Assembly (NCBI GenBank): GCA_964429265.1
Contig: CAYSBK010000110.1
Span: 1-8,088 of the forward strand
Direction of reading: 5' to 3'
DNA: 8,088 nt
From: CAYSBK01 sp964429265
Lineage (GTDB): Bacteria; Planctomycetota; Phycisphaerae; Sedimentisphaerales; Anaerobacaceae
In this document: one piece after another, positions 1-7,284 of the stretch
Layout of the letters: each line of letters opens with the position of its first letter
Numbering within the stretch: the first letter of the stretch is position 1
Notes under the pieces: generated by a model
Databases searched by the model: none
Seen by the model: only the letters and a program-made list of their open reading frames with translations
Told to the model about the DNA's origin: nothing
Position numbers and translations under genes: made by a program

Positions 1-53
<53 letters not shown>

Positions 54-160
54 GATAACTTAGACCGTGGCCGATGATGCACAACCCTTGAATTATCCGC
101 CATTTCGGCTGCGGAAAGTCAGGCATTGTCAAAGGCTGAAAAGCTCAACTGTTGCTTGAT

Positions 161-190
161 AAAGCCCTGTCATTTGACAGGGCTTTTTTT
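161..190 (+). terminator. Intrinsic terminator behind the 16S gene
   Basis: A 12-bp perfect inverted repeat (161-172 with 175-186, core GCCCTGTCA/TGACAGGGC) is followed directly by a run of seven T (184-190). It lies about 110 bases after the 16S 3' end on the same strand, so it should end the 16S transcript before any further rRNA gene. The left-arm A-run could also serve a minus-strand transcript, but no minus-strand gene ends nearby. Confidence 0.9.
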
Positions 191-593
191 GGTTGGCAGG
201 GGTGCGGTCAGAGCGTTGGTACGCTTTTGCGGAAAATAGATGGTGAGATTTCCCAATAGGCAAAAGAGCCGACGGCGGTGCGGTATCTCTCGAGTAGAAA
301 GTGCCTGTCGATAAGGGTGCGCAACCACGGTGTAAGGTATGGCCTGGGACAATGCAAAAGCAGGTTGAATATGCCGAGGCGGTCAGGACCAAGTACCCCG
401 AGGCGAAGGTTACGTTTTCGCGGTTTTGCGCGGGTACCGGCCCAGTTCTGCCCGCAGTAAATTCGTGATTTCGCCGCAGTTGCGATAGACAAAACGTGCA
501 GATTCTGCGCGATTGAACTGCAGAAACAACGGCCCAGCGGCCGATTATAATGGTATCAGCAACAGGTGAAATCGGCAACGGTCGATATTTTCC
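191..593. other. Intergenic stretch without a recognised gene
   Basis: About 400 bases between the 16S terminator and the small-RNA promoter. I see no tRNA T-loop, no tmRNA or RNase P RNA signature and no known protein. A short plus-strand reading frame runs from GTG 301 (or ATG 352) to TGA 466-468, about 55 codons. Its C-terminal part looks mildly protein-like, but it lacks a convincing ribosome site and I recognise no family. A perfect TATAAT lies at 546-551 without a -35 element at a usable distance. The stretch may hold upstream regulatory sequence for the small RNA or a decayed gene; nothing in it can be named. Confidence 0.5.
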
Positions 594-622
594 TTGATTT
601 TGGCGCGCCGTTATGGTATAAG
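594..622 (+). promoter_or_regulatory. Sigma70-type promoter of the small RNA
   Basis: TTGATT (594-599) and TATAAG (617-622) are separated by exactly 17 bases, close to the housekeeping consensus TTGACA-17-TATAAT. Transcription would begin near 628-630, just where the 5' arm of the downstream structured RNA begins. That agreement between promoter and fold is the main support. A separate TATAAT at 546-551 is a better -10 by itself but has no partner. Confidence 0.7.
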
Positions 623-627
623 ATTTG

Positions 628-858
628 GGCAGGCTGACCCCTGCGGTGTGCGTATGGAAAGTATGATTTGAAAGAACCGATACCCGTACTTCGGGAAGTC
701 AGACCTTGTCGGGCGCAAAATGCCTGCATGATGGGACTTTCGCCCGCAAGCAACGGCTGCCCACCTGAAAGTGATGGGTTCTTTTCAGACACTTTCTTAC
801 GGCACAGGTGGAGGAAAGCCTGGTAACATAAAAGGCCTGCACAGCCAGGCCTTTTTTT
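628..858 (+). ncRNA. Structured small RNA, possibly 6S-like
   Basis: A stand-alone transcription unit of about 195 nt when trimmed (about 628-823) or 230 nt with its terminator. Its ends pair and the fold continues inward as an interrupted hairpin. Helices read from the sequence are 630-635/817-822, 647-654/798-806 (one bulge), 657-662/791-796 and 671-678/777-784. Inside lie a small hairpin 683-686/692-695 and an apical helix 705-715/741-750 (CTTG plus CGGGCG, with one bulged T at 709). There is no open reading frame of note. A long, end-paired, bubble-containing hairpin of this size under a housekeeping promoter is the architecture of 6S RNA, which binds sigma70 RNA polymerase. I see no diagnostic sequence match, so 6S is a hypothesis. 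RNase P RNA, tmRNA and SRP RNA do not fit: the GGAGGAAAG at 810-818 sits at the 3' end, and there is no GGAAG tetraloop domain or tRNA-like end. Confidence 0.72.
830..858 (+). terminator. Intrinsic terminator of the small RNA
   Basis: AAAAGGCCTG (830-839) pairs with CAGGCCTTTT (846-855) around a six-base loop, and the T-run extends to 858. It lies directly behind the last pairing arm of the small RNA and about 190 bases before the phosphorylase start. It therefore closes the RNA unit and separates it from the downstream gene. Confidence 0.88.
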
Positions 859-1033
859 GCAGTTGTGCCGCTGACAATTACCTCGCTTCAGCAAATATCG
901 GACGTTGCCGGCGTTGCCGAACCCAGCGACCGACCCCCTCGGCGGTTAAGGTCCTCCATTGATCTGTCGATTACTAATGCGTCGTATATAAATTGACTGT
1001 TTCTTTGCCGAACAGCATTTGCTGAGCTGCATA

Positions 1034-1038
1034 CGGAG
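1034..1038 (+). promoter_or_regulatory. Ribosome binding site fixing the phosphorylase start
   Basis: CGGAG lies 7 bases before ATG 1046 and complements the anti-SD tail seen at 40-46. The upstream in-frame TTG at 1019 has no comparable site, so ATG 1046 is preferred. Confidence 0.7.
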
Positions 1039-1045
1039 TCTGAGA

Positions 1046-3652
1046 ATGCCAAAAGTGCGCAGCTTTATGATTGTTCCGGCGGTGCCCGAGCCGCTGAAGG
1101 CCCTGGAGGTACTTGCCGGCAATATGTACTGGACGTGGAACGACGATGCCGAGGCCCTGTTCACCCGGATCGATGCGAAGCTGTGGAATGCATGCGGGCA
1201 CAATCCCATCAAGTTCCTCGGCGGCGTGTCCCAGTCGCGGCTGCAGGAACTGGCCGACAACCGCGGTTTCTTAAGCGAGCTGCAGCGGGCGGTGGATAAT
1301 CTGAACGCGTACCTTCAAAGCCCGAGCTGGTTTGAGCAACGCACGCTGCAGCCGCCACAAGAGACGATAGCGTATTTCAGCGCCGAGTTCGGCATCCACG
1401 AGTGCCTGCCATTATACGCCGGCGGGCTGGGTGTTCTGGCGGCGGACCATCTTAAAAGCGCCTCGGACCTGGGCATACCGATCGTTGGTGTGGGCCTGGC
1501 GTATCAGAAAGGCTACTTCCGGCAGTACCTCAACATCGACGGATGGCAGCAGGAACTGTACGCCGAGAACGACTTCTACAGTATGCCGCTGCAACTGGTC
1601 AGAAAGGCCGACGGAACGCCGATGCGGGTGGCGGTGGAGTTTCCGGACAGGACGGTGGCGGCGCAGATATGGTGCGCATCGATAGGCAAGGTCAAGCTTT
1701 ATTTGCTCGACGCGAACATCGAGGAAAACTCTCCGGCCGACCGGATGATTACGGCCAGTTTATACGGCGGCAATCGTGAAACGCGGATAATGCAGGAAAT
1801 CCTCCTTGGCATCGGGGGATTGCGGGCGCTGGCGGCTCTGTCGATCAAGCCGTGCGTCTGCCATATGAACGAAGGCCATGCCGGCTTTATGGCGCTGGAA
1901 CGCATACGCCAGTTGCGGAAGGAGACGGGCTGCAGCTTCGACCAGGCCGTTGAGGCAACCCGCGCCGGCAACGTTTTTACGCTCCACACGCCGGTGCGTG
2001 CCGGCCTTGACGAGTTCTCGGTCGAGCTGATGGACAAGTACTTCGCCGATTATTTTCCCCAGCTCGGCATAAACAGAAAGCAATTTCTCGCACTTGGAAG
2101 GGTGAACCCCGACGATGATACCGAGCCGTTCAAGATGCCGGTGCTGGCGCTGAAACTAAGCGCGTACCGCAACGGCGTCAGCAAGCTGCACGGTGAAGTG
2201 TCCCGCAGTATGTGGGCCGAGCTGTGGTCGAACCTGCCGATAAACGAGGTGCCTATCGGTTCAATCACCAACGGCGTGCACGTCAAGACGTGGATATCCG
2301 ACGAGATGAAGCGGCTTTACGAGAGGTACCTCGGCCCCGACTGGGACGACCGTATGAGCGACAAGTCTCTGTGGACTGTGGTCGAGCAGATCCCGGATGA
2401 GGAGTTGTGGCGAACCCACCAGCGCTGCAAGGAGCAGTTGATTGTTTTCGCAAGAAACAGGCTCAAGGCGCAGATGCAACGGCGGGGCACGTATCACGCT
2501 GAACTGAACTGGGCCGAGGAGGTTCTCGACCCGGAGGCACTGACCATCGGATTCGCGCGGAGGTTCGCCACGTACAAGCGCGCAAACCTGCTGCTTAGCA
2601 ATCCCAAGCGTCTGGTCAAGTTGCTCACGAATCCGAGGTATCCGGTCCAGATTATCTTCGCGGGCAAGGCGCATCCACGCGACACGGAGGCAAAGGAAAT
2701 CATCCGCCAGCTGATCCATTTTGCGGGCCAGTACGACGTGCGACGCAGGGTTGTATTCCTCGAGGACTACGACATCAATGTCGCCAGGCACCTGGTGCGG
2801 GGCGCGGACGTCTGGCTGAATACGCCGCGGCGACCTCTGGAAGCCAGCGGCACCAGCGGGATGAAGGCCGCCGTCAACGGGGCTCTCAATATCAGCACGC
2901 TGGACGGCTGGTGGTGCGAAGGCTACAGGCCGCAGGGCGGCTGGGCGGTCGGTGCAGGCGAAGATTACGAAGACCCCACCTACCAGGACCTCGTTGAATC
3001 GCAGGCCCTGTACAACATACTGGAAAACGAAGTCGTGCCGTTGTTCTACAGCCGGTCGGCGGATAACCTGCCGCGGGCGTGGATAAGGCGTATCAAGAAC
3101 TCGATAATGTGGATAACGCCGCGCTTCAACACGCATCGAATGCTGCAGGAATACACGCGGAGATTCTACAATCCGGCTATGGCGAGATGGAAATACCTCA
3201 CCGCCGACGGGATGGCCAGAGCAAAAGATTTGTCGAGATGGAAAGACCGGATGCAAAAGGCCTGGGCAAGCCTGCGGATAGAGGACGTGCGGTTTGAAAC
3301 CGACAACGGAGACCAATGCCCGCAGCACAATAAAACACACATCCAGCTAAAGGTCGGCTCCGGCGTGCGGGTCAAAGCGCTGTTGAAGCTCGGCCAGCTC
3401 AGGCCGGACGACATCTCCGTTGAGCTTTTCCACGGCCCGCTGGATGCGTGGGGCAACATCCGGTCCGGCTCGACGGTGCCGATGGGTCCTCGCCCGGGCG
3501 AAAGCCACAACGGCCGGTCGTGGTTCGAAGGCCGGCTGCGATGGGACGACACCGGCCAACACGGTATGATCGTGAGGGTGCTGCCGAACAATCCCGACCT
3601 GGCGGACCGGTACGAGCTTGGGCTGGTTCTCTGGGAAAATCAGGATAATTAG
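1046..3652 (+). CDS. glgP: Alpha-glucan (glycogen/maltodextrin) phosphorylase, GT35
   Basis: Releases glucose-1-phosphate from the non-reducing ends of glycogen or maltodextrin in the cytoplasm, using pyridoxal phosphate. The 868-residue product starts MPKVRSFMIVPAVPEPLKAL, matching the N-terminal domain of the bacterial/archaeal alpha-glucan phosphorylase subfamily (TIGR02094 type) rather than the E. coli/animal type. The PLP motif EASGTSGMKAAVNGALN carries the Schiff-base lysine at about residue 607, followed by LDGWW. HMNEGHAGFMALERI (His about 278) and GFARRFATYKRANLLL are further family blocks. The last ~120 residues form the beta-rich tail common in this ~850-residue subfamily (DISVELFHGPLDAWG ... 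LADRYELGLVLW). ATG 1046 is chosen over TTG 1019 because of its ribosome site and because family members begin at this point. No clear promoter was found between 859 and 1045; an AT-rich TATATAA at 985-991 could be a -10. The gene looks intact. A symbol of glgP or malP cannot be separated from sequence alone. Confidence 0.95.
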   Translation: MPKVRSFMIVPAVPEPLKALEVLAGNMYWTWNDDAEALFTRIDAKLWNACGHNPIKFLGGVSQSRLQELADNRGFLSELQRAVDNLNAYLQSPSWFEQRTLQPPQETIAYFSAEFGIHECLPLYAGGLGVLAADHLKSASDLGIPIVGVGLAYQKGYFRQYLNIDGWQQELYAENDFYSMPLQLVRKADGTPMRVAVEFPDRTVAAQIWCASIGKVKLYLLDANIEENSPADRMITASLYGGNRETRIMQEILLGIGGLRALAALSIKPCVCHMNEGHAGFMALERIRQLRKETGCSFDQAVEATRAGNVFTLHTPVRAGLDEFSVELMDKYFADYFPQLGINRKQFLALGRVNPDDDTEPFKMPVLALKLSAYRNGVSKLHGEVSRSMWAELWSNLPINEVPIGSITNGVHVKTWISDEMKRLYERYLGPDWDDRMSDKSLWTVVEQIPDEELWRTHQRCKEQLIVFARNRLKAQMQRRGTYHAELNWAEEVLDPEALTIGFARRFATYKRANLLLSNPKRLVKLLTNPRYPVQIIFAGKAHPRDTEAKEIIRQLIHFAGQYDVRRRVVFLEDYDINVARHLVRGADVWLNTPRRPLEASGTSGMKAAVNGALNISTLDGWWCEGYRPQGGWAVGAGEDYEDPTYQDLVESQALYNILENEVVPLFYSRSADNLPRAWIRRIKNSIMWITPRFNTHRMLQEYTRRFYNPAMARWKYLTADGMARAKDLSRWKDRMQKAWASLRIEDVRFETDNGDQCPQHNKTHIQLKVGSGVRVKALLKLGQLRPDDISVELFHGPLDAWGNIRSGSTVPMGPRPGESHNGRSWFEGRLRWDDTGQHGMIVRVLPNNPDLADRYELGLVLWENQDN

Positions 3653-3663
3653 CCCAAGTGGGC
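3652..3663. terminator. Short palindrome between convergent genes
   Basis: GCCCAAGTGGGC is a perfect 5-bp inverted repeat starting on the last base of the phosphorylase stop codon. Only 21 bases separate the two convergent stop codons. It lacks a T-run on either side, so it is at best a weak bidirectional terminator. Confidence 0.3.
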
Positions 3664-3673
3664 ACCCGTGTCG

Positions 3674-4132
3674 TTACTCAGCCTCCTTGTCGCTGAGCAA
3701 CTCGTAAATCTGCTGCGGCGAATCGGCCTGCTCGAGCTGCTGCCTGAATTGCTCGTCGAGCATCAACCTGCTGATCCTGGCAAGCGCCTGGATGTGCGGG
3801 CCGGTCTGGTCGGACGGCGAAACCAGCAGAATCACGATCTTCACGGGCTTGTCGTCGACGCTCTGGAAATCTATCCCGTCGGGCGAAATGCCTATAGCCA
3901 TTACAAGCTCACTGACGGCGTCGCACTTGCCGTGCGGTATCGCAATGCCCGAACCTATGCCGGTGCTTCGCATTTGCTCACGCAGCAACACGGCCTGCAG
4001 AACCTGCTGGCGGTCTGCCAGCACGCCTGCGGCATCGAGCACGTCAACCAGCTCGGTTATGACGGATTCCTTATCCTTGCCCTCGAGGGGCACCTTCACG
4101 CACTGTTTCTGCAATATCTGTGTCAAACGCAT
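3674..4132 (-). CDS. PTS EIIA domain protein (fructose/nitrogen type)
   Basis: A 152-residue cytoplasmic phosphocarrier of the fructose-specific/PtsN EIIA family (PF00359). The phosphoacceptor histidine is His67 in the hallmark STGIGSGIAIPHGKC. The start MRLTQILQKQCVKVPLEGKD is typical of single-domain members, and the C-terminal block GPHIQALARISRLM is also characteristic. Length matches a stand-alone EIIA, so it may take phosphate from HPr/NPr and act as a sugar-transport component or as a regulatory PtsN-like protein. No EIIB, EIIC, HPr or EI gene is visible. ATG 4132 is chosen by homology; no good ribosome site precedes it and only 25 bases separate it from the N gap. It converges on the phosphorylase gene. 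Whether it is the last gene of the Hcp operon cannot be told because of the gap. Confidence 0.9.
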   Translation of the reverse strand: MRLTQILQKQCVKVPLEGKDKESVITELVDVLDAAGVLADRQQVLQAVLLREQMRSTGIGSGIAIPHGKCDAVSELVMAIGISPDGIDFQSVDDKPVKIVILLVSPSDQTGPHIQALARISRLMLDEQFRQQLEQADSPQQIYELLSDKEAE

Positions 4133-4157
4133 AGCAAACCATACACCAGCGACTACG

Positions 4158-4257
4158 NNNNNNNNNNNNNNNNNNNNNNNNNNNNNNNNNNNNNNNNNNN
4201 NNNNNNNNNNNNNNNNNNNNNNNNNNNNNNNNNNNNNNNNNNNNNNNNNNNNNNNNN
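4158..4257. other. Assembly gap (100 N)
   Basis: Exactly 100 consecutive Ns, a common placeholder for a scaffold gap of unknown length. It removes the C-terminus of the ferredoxin-like gene and whatever precedes the EIIA gene. Translations running across it are not real. Confidence 0.98.
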
Positions 4258-4827
4258 CAGGCTGTGCAGGGCATTGGCCTTTATCAGGGCTGCCAGTTTG
4301 TCGATGTATAGCCGGCGGTCGTCCAGCTTCGGACAGCCCACGACTATGTTTTTGCCCTTCAGCAGCCTGTCGTGAAAATCCCCCATCGCAAAGGGCACGC
4401 AATCGGCTGCCACCAGCAGATCGGCATTCTTGAAATACGGCGCGTTCGGAGCAACAAGCCTCAACTGAATCGGCCATTGGCCCAGTTGCGACGGCGTGCC
4501 GGCCGCGCTTGTCCCGGCGGCCGGCCTGGGCATCTGCCTTGGCGCCAGGCCGGGACATACGAACCCGGAAGCGGCCTGGGCTTTCTGCTCGGCCGGATGC
4601 TTCTTGGCAGCCTGCTCGTCGAACTCCGCAGCTTCACGCTGCTCGATTGTTATGGCATCCTGCGGACAGTGCCCTATGCAGGCGCCAAGACCGTCGCAGT
4701 AAGTCTCGCTCACCAGCTTCGCCTTGCCGTCGACCAACCGGATCGCCCCCTCGGCACAGGCGTCGACGCACTGGCCGCACCCGTTGCATTTTTCTTCGTC
4801 TATCTTTACGATGTTCCTCAGAACCAT
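4258..4827 (-). CDS. Ferredoxin-like Fe-S protein next to Hcp (3'-truncated by gap)
   Basis: The first 190 residues of an Fe-S protein whose C-terminus is lost in the gap. The N-terminal ferredoxin domain has a full first motif, Cys14-x2-Cys17-x2-Cys20-x3-Cys24 (CNGCGQCVDAC). The second motif has only three cysteines, Cys44, Cys50 and Cys54 in YCDGLGACIGHCP, with Leu at position 47 where the second Cys normally lies. An Ala/Pro/Gln-rich linker follows (about 65-118, with a CPG at 91-93). The C-terminal domain begins QWPIQLRLVAPNAPYFKNAD and holds further cysteines at 143 (ADCVPFA) and 165 (VVGCPKLDD), possible metal ligands. It starts 22 bases after the hcp stop. In Desulfovibrio vulgaris an Fe-S protein gene is paired with hcp, so electron supply to Hcp is the likely role; this is inferred. 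No strong ribosome site is seen; GGGA stands about 10 bases upstream beside a CCCG/CGGG palindrome. Confidence 0.88.
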
Positions 4828-4849
4828 TTTGCAGACGTCCCGAACGGGT

Positions 4850-6502
4850 TTATTTCAATGCCTCGGCGAGGTCTTTTTCGACATCGCCTATCGGGGCGAT
4901 ATTGAACTGTTTTACCAGGGCATCCAGCACGTTCGGCCCGACAAATGCCGGCAGGCTCGGTCCCAGCTTGATATTCCTGATGCCGAGATGTAACAACGTA
5001 AGCAGTATCGCCACCGCCTTTTGCTCGTACCACGAGAGAATCATCGACAACGGCAGGTCATTGACATCGCAATTGAACGCCTCCGCCAGCGCCACGGCGA
5101 TCCGAATCGCCGAGTATGCGTCGTTGCATTGGCCGCAATCCAGCAGCCTCGGTATGCCTTCTATCTGGCCAAAGTCGAGCTTATTAAACCGGTATTTGCC
5201 GCACCCGAGCGTCAGAATGACGCAATCCGGCGGCACCTTCCGGGCGAACTCGGTATAGTAGTTTCGGCCCGGTTTGGCGCCGTCGCAGCCGCCTATGAGA
5301 AAGAAATGTCTAATCCTGCCGGCCTTGACCAGTTGTACGACCTTCCCGGCAGCGGCCAGGACGGCATTGCGGGCAAAACCTATGGTTATGTACTTTTCCG
5401 GCTCGTCCTCGGCGAAACCAGGCTCGGCCAGGGCCGCCTCAATCACCGGCGTAAAGTCCCTGTCCGATATATGCGTCACCCCCGGCCAGCCGACAAGCCC
5501 GCTGGTGAATATCCTGTGAGCGTAGCTGTCCTTTGGTTTCTGCAGGCAGTTGGTGGTCATAAGTATCGCACCGGGGAACTGCTCGAACTGCTGCCGCTGC
5601 TGCTGCCACGCACCGCCGTAATTGCCGACCAGATGCCTGTATTTCTTCAGCCCCGGATAAGCATTGCACGGCAGCATCTCTCCGTGCGTGTAAACATTTA
5701 TCCCCTTGCCTTCGGTCTGTTTCAGCAGCTCCTCGAGGTCTTTCAGGTCGTGGCCCGAGACCACGATGCATTTGCCCTTCACCGGCGTAATGCGCACCTG
5801 CGTCGGCTCGGGATGGCCGTAAGCCTCCGTGTTGGCCGCATCAAGTAGTTCCATCGCCTTGAGGTTAACCTGCCCGCAACGCAGCGCCGCCGCCGTAAGC
5901 TGCTCGACATCGGTCGGATTCTGCGACAGCCAGTCAAGGGTTTCGTGAATAAATCCATAAACGCCGTCGTCCTGCTTGCCGAGTATCTGGGCGTGGTCGG
6001 CGTAAGACGACAGGCCCTTCATGCCGTAAACGATTAGTTCCTGCAGGCCGGCGACGTCGCTGCCGAATTGCTCGATGCGTTTTCGAATCGTAACGGACCG
6101 GCCTTTTCGAATCAGCTCGTTCAAATCATCCGTGTTCTCCCACCAGCGAGCCGCACGGGTGCTTCGCTGCGGGGCCTGGCCGGCCTGCCTGGCGGCGTCT
6201 TCGTAGAGGTGTATCGCCTCCGTCCTTACCTCGGCGGCTTCTTCGATGTAACGGCGGAACCTCTCCGGATCGAAGTTCACGTTCGTCAGCGTGCTGAAAA
6301 GCGCCTTGATGGTAAAAACGTTGACGTGGTCGTCCACGCAGCCAAGCTGCCGTGCCCTGTGGGCGTAATACGAAATATCCCGCAGGGCATAGACAAGCAA
6401 ATCCTGAAGTGCCGCGGTATCGGGGTCTTTTCCGCAGACCCCAACAGTCGTGCATCCCGTTGATTTTGCCGTTTGTTCACACTGGTAGCAAAACATACTC
6501 AT
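4850..6502 (-). CDS. hcp: Hybrid cluster protein (hydroxylamine reductase / NO reductase), class I
   Basis: A cytoplasmic Fe-S enzyme of anaerobes that reduces hydroxylamine in vitro and is linked to nitric oxide removal in vivo. Counting from the upstream ATG 6508, the N-terminal cluster cysteines are 7, 10, 19 and 25 (C-x2-C-x8-C-x5-C). This is the class I spacing that binds a [4Fe-4S] cluster, unlike the class II enterobacterial form. All expected hybrid-cluster ligands are visible: His253 (SGHDLK), Glu277 (THGEML), Cys321 (TTNCLQK), Cys408 (GGCDGAKPGR, persulfide position), Cys436 (LGCGKYRF), Cys461 (GQCNDAYSA), Glu495 and Lys497 (SWYEQKAVA). Length is 550-552 residues, as in the family. 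Three in-frame ATGs stand close together (6508, 6502, 6496). The GGAG at 6510-6513 is 7 bases from ATG 6502 but 1 base from 6508, so 6502 (MSMFCYQCEQ) is chosen. It lies 17 bases after the HD gene in the operon. Confidence 0.97.
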   Translation of the reverse strand: MSMFCYQCEQTAKSTGCTTVGVCGKDPDTAALQDLLVYALRDISYYAHRARQLGCVDDHVNVFTIKALFSTLTNVNFDPERFRRYIEEAAEVRTEAIHLYEDAARQAGQAPQRSTRAARWWENTDDLNELIRKGRSVTIRKRIEQFGSDVAGLQELIVYGMKGLSSYADHAQILGKQDDGVYGFIHETLDWLSQNPTDVEQLTAAALRCGQVNLKAMELLDAANTEAYGHPEPTQVRITPVKGKCIVVSGHDLKDLEELLKQTEGKGINVYTHGEMLPCNAYPGLKKYRHLVGNYGGAWQQQRQQFEQFPGAILMTTNCLQKPKDSYAHRIFTSGLVGWPGVTHISDRDFTPVIEAALAEPGFAEDEPEKYITIGFARNAVLAAAGKVVQLVKAGRIRHFFLIGGCDGAKPGRNYYTEFARKVPPDCVILTLGCGKYRFNKLDFGQIEGIPRLLDCGQCNDAYSAIRIAVALAEAFNCDVNDLPLSMILSWYEQKAVAILLTLLHLGIRNIKLGPSLPAFVGPNVLDALVKQFNIAPIGDVEKDLAEALK

Positions 6503-6509
6503 AGCCATA

Positions 6510-6513
6510 CTCC
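6510..6513 (-). promoter_or_regulatory. Ribosome binding site deciding the hcp start
   Basis: GGAG on the minus strand lies 7 bases before ATG 6502. It is too close to ATG 6508 and somewhat far (13 bases) from ATG 6496. Confidence 0.7.
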
Positions 6514-6519
6514 ATAAAT

Positions 6520-7257
6520 CTAAGTTCCTGCCTTGTCTTCCGGCTTGCCTTCCACGAGAACCTCTCGTGCAAGCTCTTTTCCTCTGCGGGTCTTGAGGGC
6601 CGCATCCAGTTGTGCCCCCGCGTCCTTATCGTTCGCCCTGCCGGGCCGTTCCTTCGCGTTTGCCAATTGGTCCGCGTCCCAGACGCATCTGAACTCGGCG
6701 CTGTCCACGCCGCCGGTGTGGTGATGAGCGATTATTTCGCATACCCTTTCTATAACCTCTTCGTCCACCGCCTGGCCGCGGAGAATCTTCCGGGCGACAG
6801 CAGGGGCCTCGATTTGCTGGTACTTTCCTTCAGAAGAACCGTACTTGCGCTCGGATTCGACTATTGCGATGTCGTGCAGCAGCGCCGCAGCTTTTACCAC
6901 CACCGGGTCGCCGCCCTGGTCGGCCTGTATCTGCGAAGCAAAATCCAGCACCGAAAGGGCGTGCTCGATTCGCTTTCTGTCATCACCGAACAGCTTCTTT
7001 ACCTCGGCGATAAGCTTATGGCACAGCACATCATCGCGGCTCAGCCCGTATGCCGACAGACACTGCGGGCCGTAGCGACACCACTGAGCACAGCCCAGGT
7101 CTATCTTCGGGTTTACGATGTTTTCTCCACAGTTGCGGCACTTTAGCTGCGGCTCATCCTTGAAAAACTCGACACCGGCACCGCAAGCGGGACAGTTCAC
7201 CTCGAAAACGTCCCCTGGCTTCCAGTACCTGCTGTCCTGGCCGGGACACCTCAACAT
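6520..7257 (-). CDS. HD-domain phosphohydrolase-like protein with Cys-rich N-terminus
   Basis: A 245-residue protein of two parts; numbering here counts from the TTG one codon upstream. Residues 1-80 are rich in cysteine: Cys23-x2-Cys26 and Cys41-x2-Cys44 form a zinc-ribbon-like pair, followed by Cys57, Cys61 and Cys67 (LGCAQWCRYGPQC) and Cys80. From about residue 90 an HD domain shows His100 (RIEHAL), His129-Asp130 (ALLHDIAI), His179-His181 (IIAHHHTGG) and Asp195 (VWDADQLAN). The order H...HD...H...D is that of metal-dependent phosphohydrolases acting on nucleotides or phosphoesters. The substrate is unknown. No membrane segment or signal peptide is seen. ATG 7257 is preferred over TTG 7260, with AAAGGG 8 bases upstream. 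It sits between the cupin (27 bases) and hcp (17 bases), implying a shared job with Hcp. The charged tail after ~200 is poorly characterised. Confidence 0.88.
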   Translation of the reverse strand: MLRCPGQDSRYWKPGDVFEVNCPACGAGVEFFKDEPQLKCRNCGENIVNPKIDLGCAQWCRYGPQCLSAYGLSRDDVLCHKLIAEVKKLFGDDRKRIEHALSVLDFASQIQADQGGDPVVVKAAALLHDIAIVESERKYGSSEGKYQQIEAPAVARKILRGQAVDEEVIERVCEIIAHHHTGGVDSAEFRCVWDADQLANAKERPGRANDKDAGAQLDAALKTRRGKELAREVLVEGKPEDKAGT

Positions 7258-7265
7258 CAACGTCG

Positions 7266-7271
7266 CCCTTT
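7266..7271 (-). promoter_or_regulatory. Ribosome binding site of the HD gene
   Basis: AAAGGG on the minus strand stands 8 bases before ATG 7257, supporting that start over the adjacent TTG. Confidence 0.5.
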
Positions 7272-7284
7272 CAGCAGAAGAATC

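Noticed and set aside
546..551. Perfect TATAAT box
   Set aside because: No -35 element at 16-19 bases (TTGAAC at 513-518 is 27 bases away); the 594-622 promoter fits the folded RNA better.
129..578. Minus-strand reading frame of 149 codons over the spacer
   Set aside because: Runs through the 16S terminator hairpin, has no ribosome site and no recognisable domain.
810..818. GGAGGAAAG resembling the start of RNase P RNA
   Set aside because: It sits at the 3' arm of the small RNA, and a terminator follows within 15 bases, leaving no room for RNase P RNA.
985..998. TATATAA / TTGACT as a phosphorylase promoter
   Set aside because: No pair of elements has a 16-18 base spacer (TTGATC at 959-964 is 20 bases from TATATA; TTGACT has no good -10), so no promoter is annotated.
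2261..3340. Long minus-strand reading frame of 359 codons
   Set aside because: Lies wholly antisense inside the phosphorylase gene; its translation is Arg/Pro/His-rich with no family motif, as expected from a high-GC shadow frame.
4153..4558. Reading frames running through the N block
   Set aside because: Open only because Ns give no stop codons; the true EIIA begins at 4132 and the ferredoxin-like gene enters the gap from the other side.
5021..5848. Plus-strand reading frame of 275 codons
   Set aside because: Antisense to hcp, whose cluster ligands are all intact on the other strand; low-information translation.
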